Below are positions 33,914-41,087 of a DNA stretch of 64,000 bases, one piece after another. Source of the stretch: Streptomyces sp. NBC_00490. Its GTDB lineage: Bacteria; Actinomycetota; Actinomycetes; Streptomycetales; Streptomycetaceae. Position 1 is the first letter of the stretch. The number at the start of each line of letters is the position of its first letter. Below the pieces are notes generated by a model. The model searched no databases and was not told the origin of the DNA. It saw nothing but the letters and a program-made list of their open reading frames with translations. Both the position numbers and the translations under genes were made by a program. Where the stretch lies: contig NZ_CP107869.1 in NCBI RefSeq assembly GCF_036013645.1, positions 2,666,001 through 2,730,000 of the forward strand. The letters are read 5' to 3'.

Positions 33914-34615
33914 TCACGGCGCCAGGATGTCCAGCTCCTGCAGTGCCCCCACCGTGATCTCCCGGGTCAGGGTCTCCGCACGGACCGCGTCGCCCGCGCG
34001 GACGGCCTCGGCGACCTGGACGTGCAGCGTGACGGCGGCCGGGTCGGGGTCCTCGAACATGACCTCGTGATGGGTGCGGCCGGCGAGGACCTCGGCGACG
34101 ACGTCCCCGAGGCGGGCGAACATCTCGTTGCCGGAGGCGTTGAGGATCACGCGGTGGAAGGCGACGTCGTGGATCAGATAGCCCTCCAGCTGGTGGCCCC
34201 GTGAGTGGGCGACCATGCCGAGCGCGCACTCGGTGAGTTCGGCGCACTGCTCCGCCGTGGCGTTCTTGGCCGCCAGGCCCGCCGCGACCGGTTCGAGCGC
34301 GGAGCGCAGGACCGTCAGTGACCGCAGCTGCCCGGGTCGGTCGGCGCCGGCCAGGCGCCAGCGGATGACCTGCGGGTCGTAGACGTTCCACTGCGCCTTC
34401 GGACGGACCGTGACGCCCACGCGGCGGCGGGACTCGACCAGGTGCATGGACTCCAGGACGCGGACCGCCTCCCGCATCACCGAGCGGGACACATCGAACT
34501 GCTGGGCCAGTTCGTCCGTGCGCAGAACGCTGCCCGGCGGGTACTCGCCCGCGGTGATCGCGGGGCCGAGGGATTCCAGTACTTGGCCGTGCAGCCCCCG
34601 GCCCGATGTGCTCAT
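33914..34615 (-). CDS. FadR-family regulator of the gluconate genes
   Basis: GntR-superfamily repressor, 233 residues. The winged helix is at the N-terminus (GEYPPGSVLRTDELAQQFDVSRSVMREAVRVLESMHLV), followed by VYDPQVIRWRL, a stretch seen in gluconate/galactonate regulators, and an FCD domain with metal-type ligands (HDVAFHRVIL, HEVMFEDP). It is divergent from gntK-gntP-dehydrogenase genes; from memory the S. coelicolor orthologue (SCO1678) represses gluconate metabolism. Inducer is expected to be gluconate or its phosphate. The shared 148-bp gap contains short inverted repeats suited as operators. Confidence 0.92.
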   Translation of the reverse strand: MSTSGRGLHGQVLESLGPAITAGEYPPGSVLRTDELAQQFDVSRSVMREAVRVLESMHLVESRRRVGVTVRPKAQWNVYDPQVIRWRLAGADRPGQLRSLTVLRSALEPVAAGLAAKNATAEQCAELTECALGMVAHSRGHQLEGYLIHDVAFHRVILNASGNEMFARLGDVVAEVLAGRTHHEVMFEDPDPAAVTLHVQVAEAVRAGDAVRAETLTREITVGALQELDILAP

Positions 34616-34649
34616 GCACTCAGCGTACGCGTCAGGTCACGGACTCAAA

Positions 34650-34660
34650 AAGTCAGACTT
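34650..34660. promoter_or_regulatory. candidate operator in the gluconate divergent promoter
   Basis: AAGTCAGACTT is a 5-1-5 perfect palindrome about 35-45 bp upstream of the regulator start. A second small palindrome CCTAATAGG lies at 34691-34699, on the gntK side. Their position in the AT-rich core of the gap makes them candidates for the FadR-type protein. Confidence 0.45.
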
Positions 34661-34763
34661 ATGCATCACAGACTCTTGAATTTGTCGTACCTAATAGGTT
34701 TCAGTTGCGTCGACGCCCGAGGGCGTCCACGTGTCGATGAAGACAGCAGACAGTGAGGCAGCG

Positions 34764-35270
34764 ATGAACACCCCCCATGTCGTCGTGGTGATGGGCGTCG
34801 CGGGCACCGGCAAGACCACCATCGGTCCACTGCTCGCCGCCCGTCTCGGCGTCCCCTACGCCGAGGGCGACGACTTCCACCCCCCGGCCAACATCGCCAA
34901 GATGTCGGCCGGCACCCCGCTCACCGACGAGGACCGGTGGCCCTGGCTGGACGCCATCGGCGAATGGGCGGACCGACGGGCGGGACTCGGCGGGGTGGTC
35001 AGCTGCTCGGCGCTGAAGCGCTCGTACCGCGACCGGCTGCGCGCCGCCGCTCCCGGGCTCGTCTTCGTGCACCTCGCGGGCGATCGCGCCCTCATCGAGG
35101 ACCGCATGTCCCATCGGCAGGGGCACTTCATGCCGACCGCGCTGCTCGACTCCCAGTTCGCGACCCTCCAGCCGCTCCAGGAGGACGAGGCGGGAGTCGT
35201 GGTGGACGTCACCGGCAGCCCCGAGGAGATCACCGGCCGGGCCGCGCAGGCCCTGACCGACCTCCCGTAA
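34764..35270 (+). CDS. gntK: gluconokinase
   Basis: Cytosolic ATP-dependent phosphorylation of gluconate to 6-phosphogluconate, feeding the pentose phosphate pathway. At 168 residues it has the normal size for the GntK family. The P-loop GVAGTGKTT is at residues 11-19, followed by the gluconokinase signatures EGDDFHPPANIAKMSAGTPLTDEDRWPWL, VVSCSALKRSYRDRLR and RQGHFMPTALLDSQFATLQPL. The ATG at 34764 has GAGGC before it; an upstream GTG (34731) would add 11 residues without family support. First gene of the operon divergent from its regulator. Confidence 0.96.
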   Translation: MNTPHVVVVMGVAGTGKTTIGPLLAARLGVPYAEGDDFHPPANIAKMSAGTPLTDEDRWPWLDAIGEWADRRAGLGGVVSCSALKRSYRDRLRAAAPGLVFVHLAGDRALIEDRMSHRQGHFMPTALLDSQFATLQPLQEDEAGVVVDVTGSPEEITGRAAQALTDLP

Positions 35271-35321
35271 CCCCCCGCGCAAGACCCCCTCCCCCATCCC
35301 CGTACCTGCAAGGGAACCCCC

Positions 35322-36719
35322 GTGACCAGACTCAGCGTCGAGTTGCTGGCAGCGGATCCGGTCGAGCCCATCACCTCGGCCGGTCACGCTCAGCTGGGCA
35401 TCGCAGTCCTGGCGGGCATCGCCGTCATCGTCCTGCTCATCACCAAGTTCAAGCTCCACGCGTTCCTGGCACTGACCATCGGGTCGCTGGCGCTGGGCGC
35501 GTTCGCCGGAGCGCCGCTCGACAAGGTCATCGCCAGCTTCACCGGCGGTCTCGGCACCACCGTCGCCGGCGTGGGCGTGCTGATCGCGCTCGGCGCGATC
35601 CTCGGCAAGATGCTCGCCGACTCCGGCGGCGCCGACCAGATCGTCGACACCATCCTCGCCAAGGCGGGCGGCCGCTCGATGCCGTGGGCGATGGTTCTCA
35701 TAGCCTCCGTGATCGGTCTGCCGCTGTTCTTCGAGGTCGGCGTCGTGCTGCTGATCCCGGTCGTGCTGATGGTCGCCAAGCGTGGCAACTACTCGCTGAT
35801 GCGCATCGGCATCCCGGCCCTCGCGGGGCTGTCCGTGATGCACGGCCTGGTCCCGCCGCACCCCGGCCCGCTGGTCGCGATCGACGCGATCGGGGCCGAC
35901 CTGGGTGTCACGCTGGCGCTCGGTGTGCTCGTCGCGATCCCGACGGTGATCATCGCCGGGCCGCTGTTCTCCCGGTACGCGGCCCGCTGGGTGGACGTCC
36001 CGGCGCCGGACAAGATGATCCCGCAGCGCCCGTCCGAGGACCTGGAGAAGCGTCCCGGCTTCGGCGCCACGCTGATCACCATCCTGTTGCCGGTCATCCT
36101 GATGCTCTCCAAGGCACTCGTCGACATCGTCATCGACGACCCCGAGAACACCACGCAGCGGGTCTTCGACGTCATCGGTTCGCCGCTGATCGCCCTGCTC
36201 GCCTCCGTGCTCCTCGGCATCTTCACGCTGCTGCGGCCCGCCGGGTTCGGCAAGGAGCGCCTCACGCCGCTGGTCGAGAAGGGCCTCGCGCCCATCGCCG
36301 GCATCCTCCTGATCGTCGGCGCGGGCGGCGGCTTCAAGCAGACGCTGATCGACACCGGCGTGGGCGCCATGATCCTGGAGATCTCCGAGGACTGGTCGAT
36401 CCCGGCGCTGCTGCTGGCCTGGCTGATCGCGGTGGCCATCCGGCTCGCGACGGGTTCGGCGACGGTGGCGACCGTGTCGGCCGCGGGGCTCGTGGCTCCG
36501 CTGGCCGCCGACATGTCGACGACCCACGCGGCCCTGCTGGTCCTCGCCATCGGCGCCGGCTCGCTCTTCTTCAGCCATGTCAACGACGCCGGGTTCTGGC
36601 TGGTCAAGGAGTACTTCGGCCTGACCGTCGGCCAGACCATCAAGACCTGGTCCGTCATGGAGACGATCATCTCGGTGGTCGCAGGGGGTCTCGTCCTGCT
36701 GCTCTCGCTGATCATCTAG
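35322..36719 (+). CDS. gntP: gluconate permease, GntP family
   Basis: Inner-membrane H+/gluconate symporter, 465 residues, about 12-14 hydrophobic segments. Family stretches include ALGAILGKMLADSGGADQI, LPLFFEVGVVLLIPVV, VMHGLVPPHPGPLVA and a C-terminal SATVATVSAAGLVAPL...HVNDAGFWLVKEYFGL. It lies 51 bp after gntK and 19 bp before the dehydrogenase gene, in one operon. GTG start follows AAGGGAA. Confidence 0.95.
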   Translation: MTRLSVELLAADPVEPITSAGHAQLGIAVLAGIAVIVLLITKFKLHAFLALTIGSLALGAFAGAPLDKVIASFTGGLGTTVAGVGVLIALGAILGKMLADSGGADQIVDTILAKAGGRSMPWAMVLIASVIGLPLFFEVGVVLLIPVVLMVAKRGNYSLMRIGIPALAGLSVMHGLVPPHPGPLVAIDAIGADLGVTLALGVLVAIPTVIIAGPLFSRYAARWVDVPAPDKMIPQRPSEDLEKRPGFGATLITILLPVILMLSKALVDIVIDDPENTTQRVFDVIGSPLIALLASVLLGIFTLLRPAGFGKERLTPLVEKGLAPIAGILLIVGAGGGFKQTLIDTGVGAMILEISEDWSIPALLLAWLIAVAIRLATGSATVATVSAAGLVAPLAADMSTTHAALLVLAIGAGSLFFSHVNDAGFWLVKEYFGLTVGQTIKTWSVMETIISVVAGGLVLLLSLII

Positions 36720-36738
36720 GGATTCGGGGAGTACGACG

Positions 36739-37500
36739 ATGAGTCACCCTCTGTTCGACATCAGCGGCCGGACCGCCCTGGTCACGGGCTCCAGCCGGGG
36801 CATCGGACTCGCCCTGGCCCGGGGTCTCGCGGAGGCCGGCTGCACGGTCGTCCTCAACGGGCGGGACGGCGAGCGGCTCACCAAGGCCGCCGCCGAACTG
36901 CCCGGCGACCGCGTCCACACGGCCGTGTTCGACGTGACCGACGGCGCCTCGGTGGCCGCGGGGATCTCGGAGGTGGAGGAACGGGTCGGCCCGCTCGACA
37001 TCCTGGTCAACAACGCGGGCATGCAACTGCGCGCCCCGCTCCTGGAGTTCACCGACTCCGACTGGCACCGCATCCTGGACACCAACCTGACCAGCGCGTT
37101 CCTGGTCGGCCGGGAAGCGGCCCGGCGGATGACGGCTCGCGGCCACGGCAAGATCGTCAACATCTGCTCGCTGCAGAGCGAGGTGGCCCGCCCCGGCATC
37201 GCGCCGTACGCGGCCACCAAGGGCGCGCTGAAGATGCTCACCAAGGGCATGTGCGCCGACTGGGGCCCGCAGGGCGTCCAGGTCAACGGTCTCGGCCCCG
37301 GCTACATCGAGACCGAGCTGACCCAGGCCCTCGTCGAGGACGAGGAGTTCAGCTCCTGGGTGCGTCGCCGTACCCCGGCCGGCCGCTGGGGCCGCACGGA
37401 GGACCTGGTGGGCGGGGTGCTGTTCCTCGCCTCGCCCGCCGCGGACTTCGTCAGCGGGCAGATCCTGTACGTCGACGGCGGAATGACGAGCGTGCTGTGA
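36739..37500 (+). CDS. SDR, probable gluconate 5-dehydrogenase
   Basis: NAD(P)-dependent short-chain dehydrogenase of 253 residues. TGSSRGIGLALA is the cofactor motif (about residue 17), NNAGMQLR the central strand, and the active site has Tyr and Lys in PYAATKGALKM with Ser in CSLQSE; the C-terminal loop GLGPGYIETELT follows. The sequence is of the IdnO/Gno type that interconverts 5-ketogluconate and gluconate. Its stop codon shares a base with the next start (TGATG). Together with the zinc dehydrogenase downstream it would route idonate or ketogluconate into gluconate. Confidence 0.9.
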   Translation: MSHPLFDISGRTALVTGSSRGIGLALARGLAEAGCTVVLNGRDGERLTKAAAELPGDRVHTAVFDVTDGASVAAGISEVEERVGPLDILVNNAGMQLRAPLLEFTDSDWHRILDTNLTSAFLVGREAARRMTARGHGKIVNICSLQSEVARPGIAPYAATKGALKMLTKGMCADWGPQGVQVNGLGPGYIETELTQALVEDEEFSSWVRRRTPAGRWGRTEDLVGGVLFLASPAADFVSGQILYVDGGMTSVL

Positions 37501-38528
37501 TGACTCTCGGTTGTGTGATCCACGGTCAGGGCGACCTGCGGGTCGAGGAGTTGGCGTCGCCGTCGCCCGGTCCGGGGCGGGCCCTGGTCGCGGTCCGCTA
37601 CGGCGGGGTCTGCGGCTCCGATCTGCACTACTGGCGGCACGGCGGGGTCGGGGACTTCCGGCTGCGGGAGCCGATGCTGCTCGGGCACGAGGTGGTCGGC
37701 ACGGTCCTCTCGTACGGTGCCGGAGCGTCAGGTCCGGTTCCGGGTACGGCTGTCGCGGTGCACCCGGCCACTCCGTGCGGGGTGTGCCCGGAGTGCGCCG
37801 GCGGTCGGCGCAATGTCTGCCGGGACACCCGCTACCTCGGCAGCGCGGCCCGCTTCCCGCATGTCCAGGGCGGGTTCGCGGCCCAAGTGGTGGTGCCCGC
37901 GGAGCAGTTGAGGCCGCTCCCGGACGGGCTGGACCTTCGCCGGGCGGCTCTCGCCGAGCCCCTGTCCGTCGCGTTGCACGCGGTGCGGCGGGCCGGGGAG
38001 GTCGCGGGCAAGCATGTGCTCGTCACCGGGGCCGGACCCATCGGCTGTCTGGTGGTCGCGGCGGCGAAGGCGGCCGGTGCGGCCCGGGTGACGGTGACGG
38101 ACCTGCTGCCCGTGGCTCTGCGGTACGCGGAGACCGCCGGCGCCGACACCGTCGTACGGGCCGATGATCCGGATGATGCCGGGTGGCCGTCCGAGGTGGA
38201 CGTGGCCGTCGAGGCGTCCGGGGTCGCGGCCGGGCTGGACACCTGTCTGCGGCTGGTGCGGCGCGGGGGTGTGGTCGTCCAACTCGGGATGCTGCCGCCG
38301 GGGCAGTCGCCCTTCGCCGGGAATCTGGTCGTGAGCCGGGAGATCGAGCTGCGGGGGGCGTTCCGTTTCGACGGGGAGTTCGACGCGGCGCTGGAACTGC
38401 TCGCGGCCGAGCCGTCGTTCGACGGGCTGGTCAGCGCGGTGGTCCCGGTCCGGGAGGCGGAGTCGGCGTTCGCGCTGGCCGCGGACCGGACCGTGTCCTG
38501 CAAGGTCCTGCTGGACTTCGCGGACTGA
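37500..38528 (+). CDS. zinc-dependent MDR, probable L-idonate 5-dehydrogenase
   Basis: Medium-chain zinc alcohol dehydrogenase, 342 residues. The catalytic zinc ligands are in GVCGSDLHYW (Cys) and GHEVVG (His-Glu). The structural zinc site is present as four cysteines in CGVCPECAGGRRNVC. The cofactor motif is VTGAGPIGCLV. The HYWRHGG and LREPMLLGHE segments are those of IdnD-type enzymes. Translationally coupled to the SDR. The pair makes an idonate to 5-ketogluconate to gluconate route ahead of GntK. Terminated by a hairpin at 38620. Confidence 0.88.
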   Translation: MTLGCVIHGQGDLRVEELASPSPGPGRALVAVRYGGVCGSDLHYWRHGGVGDFRLREPMLLGHEVVGTVLSYGAGASGPVPGTAVAVHPATPCGVCPECAGGRRNVCRDTRYLGSAARFPHVQGGFAAQVVVPAEQLRPLPDGLDLRRAALAEPLSVALHAVRRAGEVAGKHVLVTGAGPIGCLVVAAAKAAGAARVTVTDLLPVALRYAETAGADTVVRADDPDDAGWPSEVDVAVEASGVAAGLDTCLRLVRRGGVVVQLGMLPPGQSPFAGNLVVSREIELRGAFRFDGEFDAALELLAAEPSFDGLVSAVVPVREAESAFALAADRTVSCKVLLDFAD

Positions 38529-38619
38529 CCCGGTCGCGCCTCGGCGCCCCGCGAGATCCTGCGCTCGGCTTCGGCCTGATACGGCTTCCCTGTCGGCGCG
38601 GTCGGCCCGATGATGGAAG

Positions 38620-38645
38620 GCCCCTGGGAACGGCATCCCAGGGGC
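38620..38645 (+). terminator. hairpin at end of the gluconate operon
   Basis: Perfect 10-bp stem GCCCCTGGGA/TCCCAGGGGC with a 6-base loop. The downstream arm ends 5 bp before the GTG of the following ORF, so the hairpin would also mask its ribosome-binding region. Confidence 0.7.
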
Positions 38646-38649
38646 GACC

Positions 38650-40299
38650 GTGTCGGGGGGCGTCATGGCGGTTTCCCTCGGGGTGCGTATCTCGGGGCTG
38701 CTCGTCGTCGGAACGGTGGCGGTGGCCGCCGCGGCCTTCACCGGTGACGGGAGTGACACGCCAGGCAGAGGCGACGGCGGGGGCACGATCGTCACGGCCG
38801 GTCCCTCGGGCCGTGCGCCGGCGGGGCGTACCGGCTTCCCCTCCCCCGTCGTCCCGGCGCGGCCCAGGCCCGACGGGCACGTGAACAGCCCCACCGCGAC
38901 GCCCGGGCCGCTGCGAAGCCCGGCCGCCTCGCCCGCCCCCGCCCCCTCGCCTTCTCCCTCCGCGAGCAAGAGCCCCCTCGACATCCCCGTCTGGCTGCCG
39001 CCGGGTCCGGGTTCACCGAACGCCGACGGCGTACCGGATCCGTCCAGCGTCTACGACGGGCTCCGCGCCCCCACCGAGTGCCGGACCGCCCTCGATGTCG
39101 TCTCCGGGAAACCGGCGGGCGACGAGTGGCGGTTGCTGCGCGGGCTCGCCTCCGCCTGTCTCGCCGTGCAGGGCAAGGGCGGCAACTGGGAGACGGCCTC
39201 GCGGGACTTCGCCGCGCTCGCGGGGAGGTCCGGCACCTGCAAGGGGCGGGCCGGGTACGCCGTGCTGGGCGGGCTGCTCGACTTCCACCGGCGGCATCCC
39301 GCCACCACCGTGCGGCTCGCGGCCACCTCCGGTGGCAAGCCCGCGTGCGCGTACGCGATCACCGGGGTCGATGCGGGCGGCGACGGTCAGGCGCGGCCCG
39401 GGGAGACCGTCGGCGTCGAGCTGGCCGGAACGTACTTCGACCATGCCGAACTGCTGCGGGACGGGCGGGTGTTCGTCGACGGCCGGGAGCTGGACGGGCC
39501 GCCGGTCCTCGCCTCCGAGGCGGGTGACCGTCTGGTGCTGAACGTGGTGGTGCCGGTGGTGGAGGGCATGCCGAGGGCCGTCGACGTGGCCGTCCGGTTC
39601 GGGGGTGTCGAGGTGCGGGCGCGGGACGCGTTCACCGTCGTGGCGCCCGCGCCCACGGTGTCCGAGCCGGCGACGCCCACCACGTCAGTGGCGCCACAGG
39701 GAGTGTTCCCGCTCGGCCCACTCCCGGCTCACCTTCCCCGTCCGCAGGCCGCGCCGGGCTTCCGGGTCCCCCAGGGCCATGCCGATGTGGCCGGCGAGGA
39801 CGATACCGACGGTCAGGGCCAGCCAGTCGTGGACGAAGGTCGCGCTGGTACGCCACTGGATCGGGGTGAGGTGGGTGAACCACATCAGCAGACCGGTGCC
39901 GAGCATCACCAGCGTGGCGCCGGCGATCCAGGAGGCGTAGATCTTCTGCCCGGCGTTGAACTTGCCCGCCGGACGGGCCGAGGGCCGCTTGTCGCGGCGC
40001 AGGGCGGCACGCAGCCAGACCCGGTCGTGCGGGCCGAAGCGGTTCAGGAAGCGCAGGTCGGTGCGGAAGTGGCGGGAGACGAGGCCGGCCAGGACGGGGA
40101 CCGGCAGGGCGAGGCCGGACCACTCGTGGACGCGGACGACCAGCTCACGGCGGCCGACGAGCTCGGCGAGCTGCGGGATGTAGAGACACGCGGCGGTGAG
40201 CACGCAGACGCCCATCAGGGCGGCGGTCGTGCGGTGCACCCAGCGCTGGGAACGCCCGAAGCGGCGTACGCGCGTCTGCGGCGGGGCTTCAGCTCGTAG
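38650..40299 (+). CDS. putative exported hypothetical protein with anomalous antisense 3' extension
   Basis: Open frame of 549 codons from GTG. The first about 345 codons look like protein: a hydrophobic signal or anchor (VRISGLLVVGTVAVAAAAFT), a Pro/Ser/Ala-rich linker, then a domain with paired cysteines (APTECRTALDVV, LASACLAVQGKGG, GRSGTCKGRAGY, GKPACAYAITG) and a beta-rich IPT-like module (GVELAGTYFDHAELLRDGRVFVDGREL). From about 39685 the frame runs antisense through the membrane protein gene on the other strand, and its translation becomes Gln/Gly/Asp-rich in the manner of a shadow. The natural end is therefore probably near 39685 and a stop may have been lost or frameshifted. No function recognised. 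Confidence 0.5.
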   Translation: MSGGVMAVSLGVRISGLLVVGTVAVAAAAFTGDGSDTPGRGDGGGTIVTAGPSGRAPAGRTGFPSPVVPARPRPDGHVNSPTATPGPLRSPAASPAPAPSPSPSASKSPLDIPVWLPPGPGSPNADGVPDPSSVYDGLRAPTECRTALDVVSGKPAGDEWRLLRGLASACLAVQGKGGNWETASRDFAALAGRSGTCKGRAGYAVLGGLLDFHRRHPATTVRLAATSGGKPACAYAITGVDAGGDGQARPGETVGVELAGTYFDHAELLRDGRVFVDGRELDGPPVLASEAGDRLVLNVVVPVVEGMPRAVDVAVRFGGVEVRARDAFTVVAPAPTVSEPATPTTSVAPQGVFPLGPLPAHLPRPQAAPGFRVPQGHADVAGEDDTDGQGQPVVDEGRAGTPLDRGEVGEPHQQTGAEHHQRGAGDPGGVDLLPGVELARRTGRGPLVAAQGGTQPDPVVRAEAVQEAQVGAEVAGDEAGQDGDRQGEAGPLVDADDQLTAADELGELRDVETRGGEHADAHQGGGRAVHPALGTPEAAYARLRRGFSS

Positions 40300-40305
40300 G
40301 GTCAT
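39685..40305 (-). CDS. cytochrome b561-like membrane subunit partnering a molybdopterin oxidoreductase
   Basis: 206-residue membrane protein with four to five hydrophobic segments and histidines placed for haem ligation: RWVHRTTAALMG, RVHEWSGLALPV, LMWFTHLTPI, FVHDWLALTV and LAGHIGMALG. The C-terminus LWRH follows a short cytosolic tail. The ATG lies 17 bp inside the end of the molybdopterin oxidoreductase gene, so the two are translated together. The probable role is electron transfer between the quinone pool and the exported Mo subunit, analogous in layout to MsrP/MsrQ or YedY/YedZ. The opposite strand carries the doubtful 3' part of the ORF at 38650. Confidence 0.88.
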   Translation of the reverse strand: MTLRAEAPPQTRVRRFGRSQRWVHRTTAALMGVCVLTAACLYIPQLAELVGRRELVVRVHEWSGLALPVPVLAGLVSRHFRTDLRFLNRFGPHDRVWLRAALRRDKRPSARPAGKFNAGQKIYASWIAGATLVMLGTGLLMWFTHLTPIQWRTSATFVHDWLALTVGIVLAGHIGMALGDPEARRGLRTGKVSREWAEREHSLWRH

Positions 40306-41014
40306 CGTCCCGTCCGTTCGACTTGCCGACCCAGGCGTCGACGTCGTAGCCGCGCTCCTCCCAGTAGCCGGGCTCCACGTCCTCGGTGACGGTGATGCCG
40401 GAGAGCCACTTGGCGGACTTGTAGAAGTACATGGGTGCGACGTAGAGGCGGACCGGGCCGCCGTGGCTGTGGCCGAGGTCCTTGTCCTGCATGCGCAGGG
40501 CGACCAGGACGTCCGCGCGGCGGGCCTGGTCGAGGGTGAGGCTCTCGGTGTAGGTGCCGTCGAAGCAGCTGAAGCGGATCGCGGTGGCCTTGGCCCGTAC
40601 TCCGGCGGCGTCGAGCAGGTGGGAGAGGCGTACGCCCTCGAAGGGGGTGCCCGGGACCCGCCAGCCGGTGACGCACTGGACGTCCTTGACCATCCGGGTC
40701 TGGGGCATGGCCCGCAGGTCGGACAGGGTGTAGGTGGCCGGGCGGTCGACGAGGCCGTCGATCTTGAGACGGTAGGTCGAGGCGTTCTTGTGGGGGACGG
40801 AGGAGGTGACCGAGTAGTAGCGGAAGCCGCCGCCGTTGGGGAGCAGGCCCGTCAGGCCGGTGGGGTCCTTGTCGGCCGCGCTGCCGAGGAAGGACTCCAG
40901 GCCGCGTTGCAGGGTGGGCGCGGCGACCACGCCGAGGGCGCCCAGGCCGAGGGTGCCGAGGAAAACACGGCGGCCGATGGGCCTGCCCTGTTCCTCGGGT
41001 TGTCCGGAGTTCAC
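40289..41014 (-). CDS. Tat-exported molybdopterin-dependent oxidoreductase (sulfite-oxidase fold)
   Basis: 241-residue protein. The twin-arginine signal IGRRVFLGTLGLGALGVVAA is at residues 13-32. The Mo-cofactor domain contains the cysteine ligand in MVKDVQCVTGWRVPGTPFEGVRL and family pieces RFSCFDGTYTESLTLDQA, ALRMQDKDLGHSHGGPVRLYVAPMYFYKSAKWLSGI. The latter segment is highly characteristic of YedY/MsrP-type and related oxidoreductases. Gene overlap with the b561-like subunit supports a two-component periplasmic (extracytoplasmic) reductase. Methionine-sulfoxide reduction is one possibility; the real substrate is not deducible. Confidence 0.92.
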   Translation of the reverse strand: MNSGQPEEQGRPIGRRVFLGTLGLGALGVVAAPTLQRGLESFLGSAADKDPTGLTGLLPNGGGFRYYSVTSSVPHKNASTYRLKIDGLVDRPATYTLSDLRAMPQTRMVKDVQCVTGWRVPGTPFEGVRLSHLLDAAGVRAKATAIRFSCFDGTYTESLTLDQARRADVLVALRMQDKDLGHSHGGPVRLYVAPMYFYKSAKWLSGITVTEDVEPGYWEERGYDVDAWVGKSNGRDDDPTS

Positions 41015-41087
41015 CCACCCATTCGAACACCCGCGGCCCTGGTGGACCAGGGCTCGCGGGTGCCCGTCAGACTTCCGTAACCACTTC

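Noticed and set aside
39685..40299. C-terminal half of the ORF at 38650 as genuine protein
   Set aside because: It is exactly antisense to a well-supported haem membrane protein gene and is made of G, D, E, Q, A as expected for a shadow.
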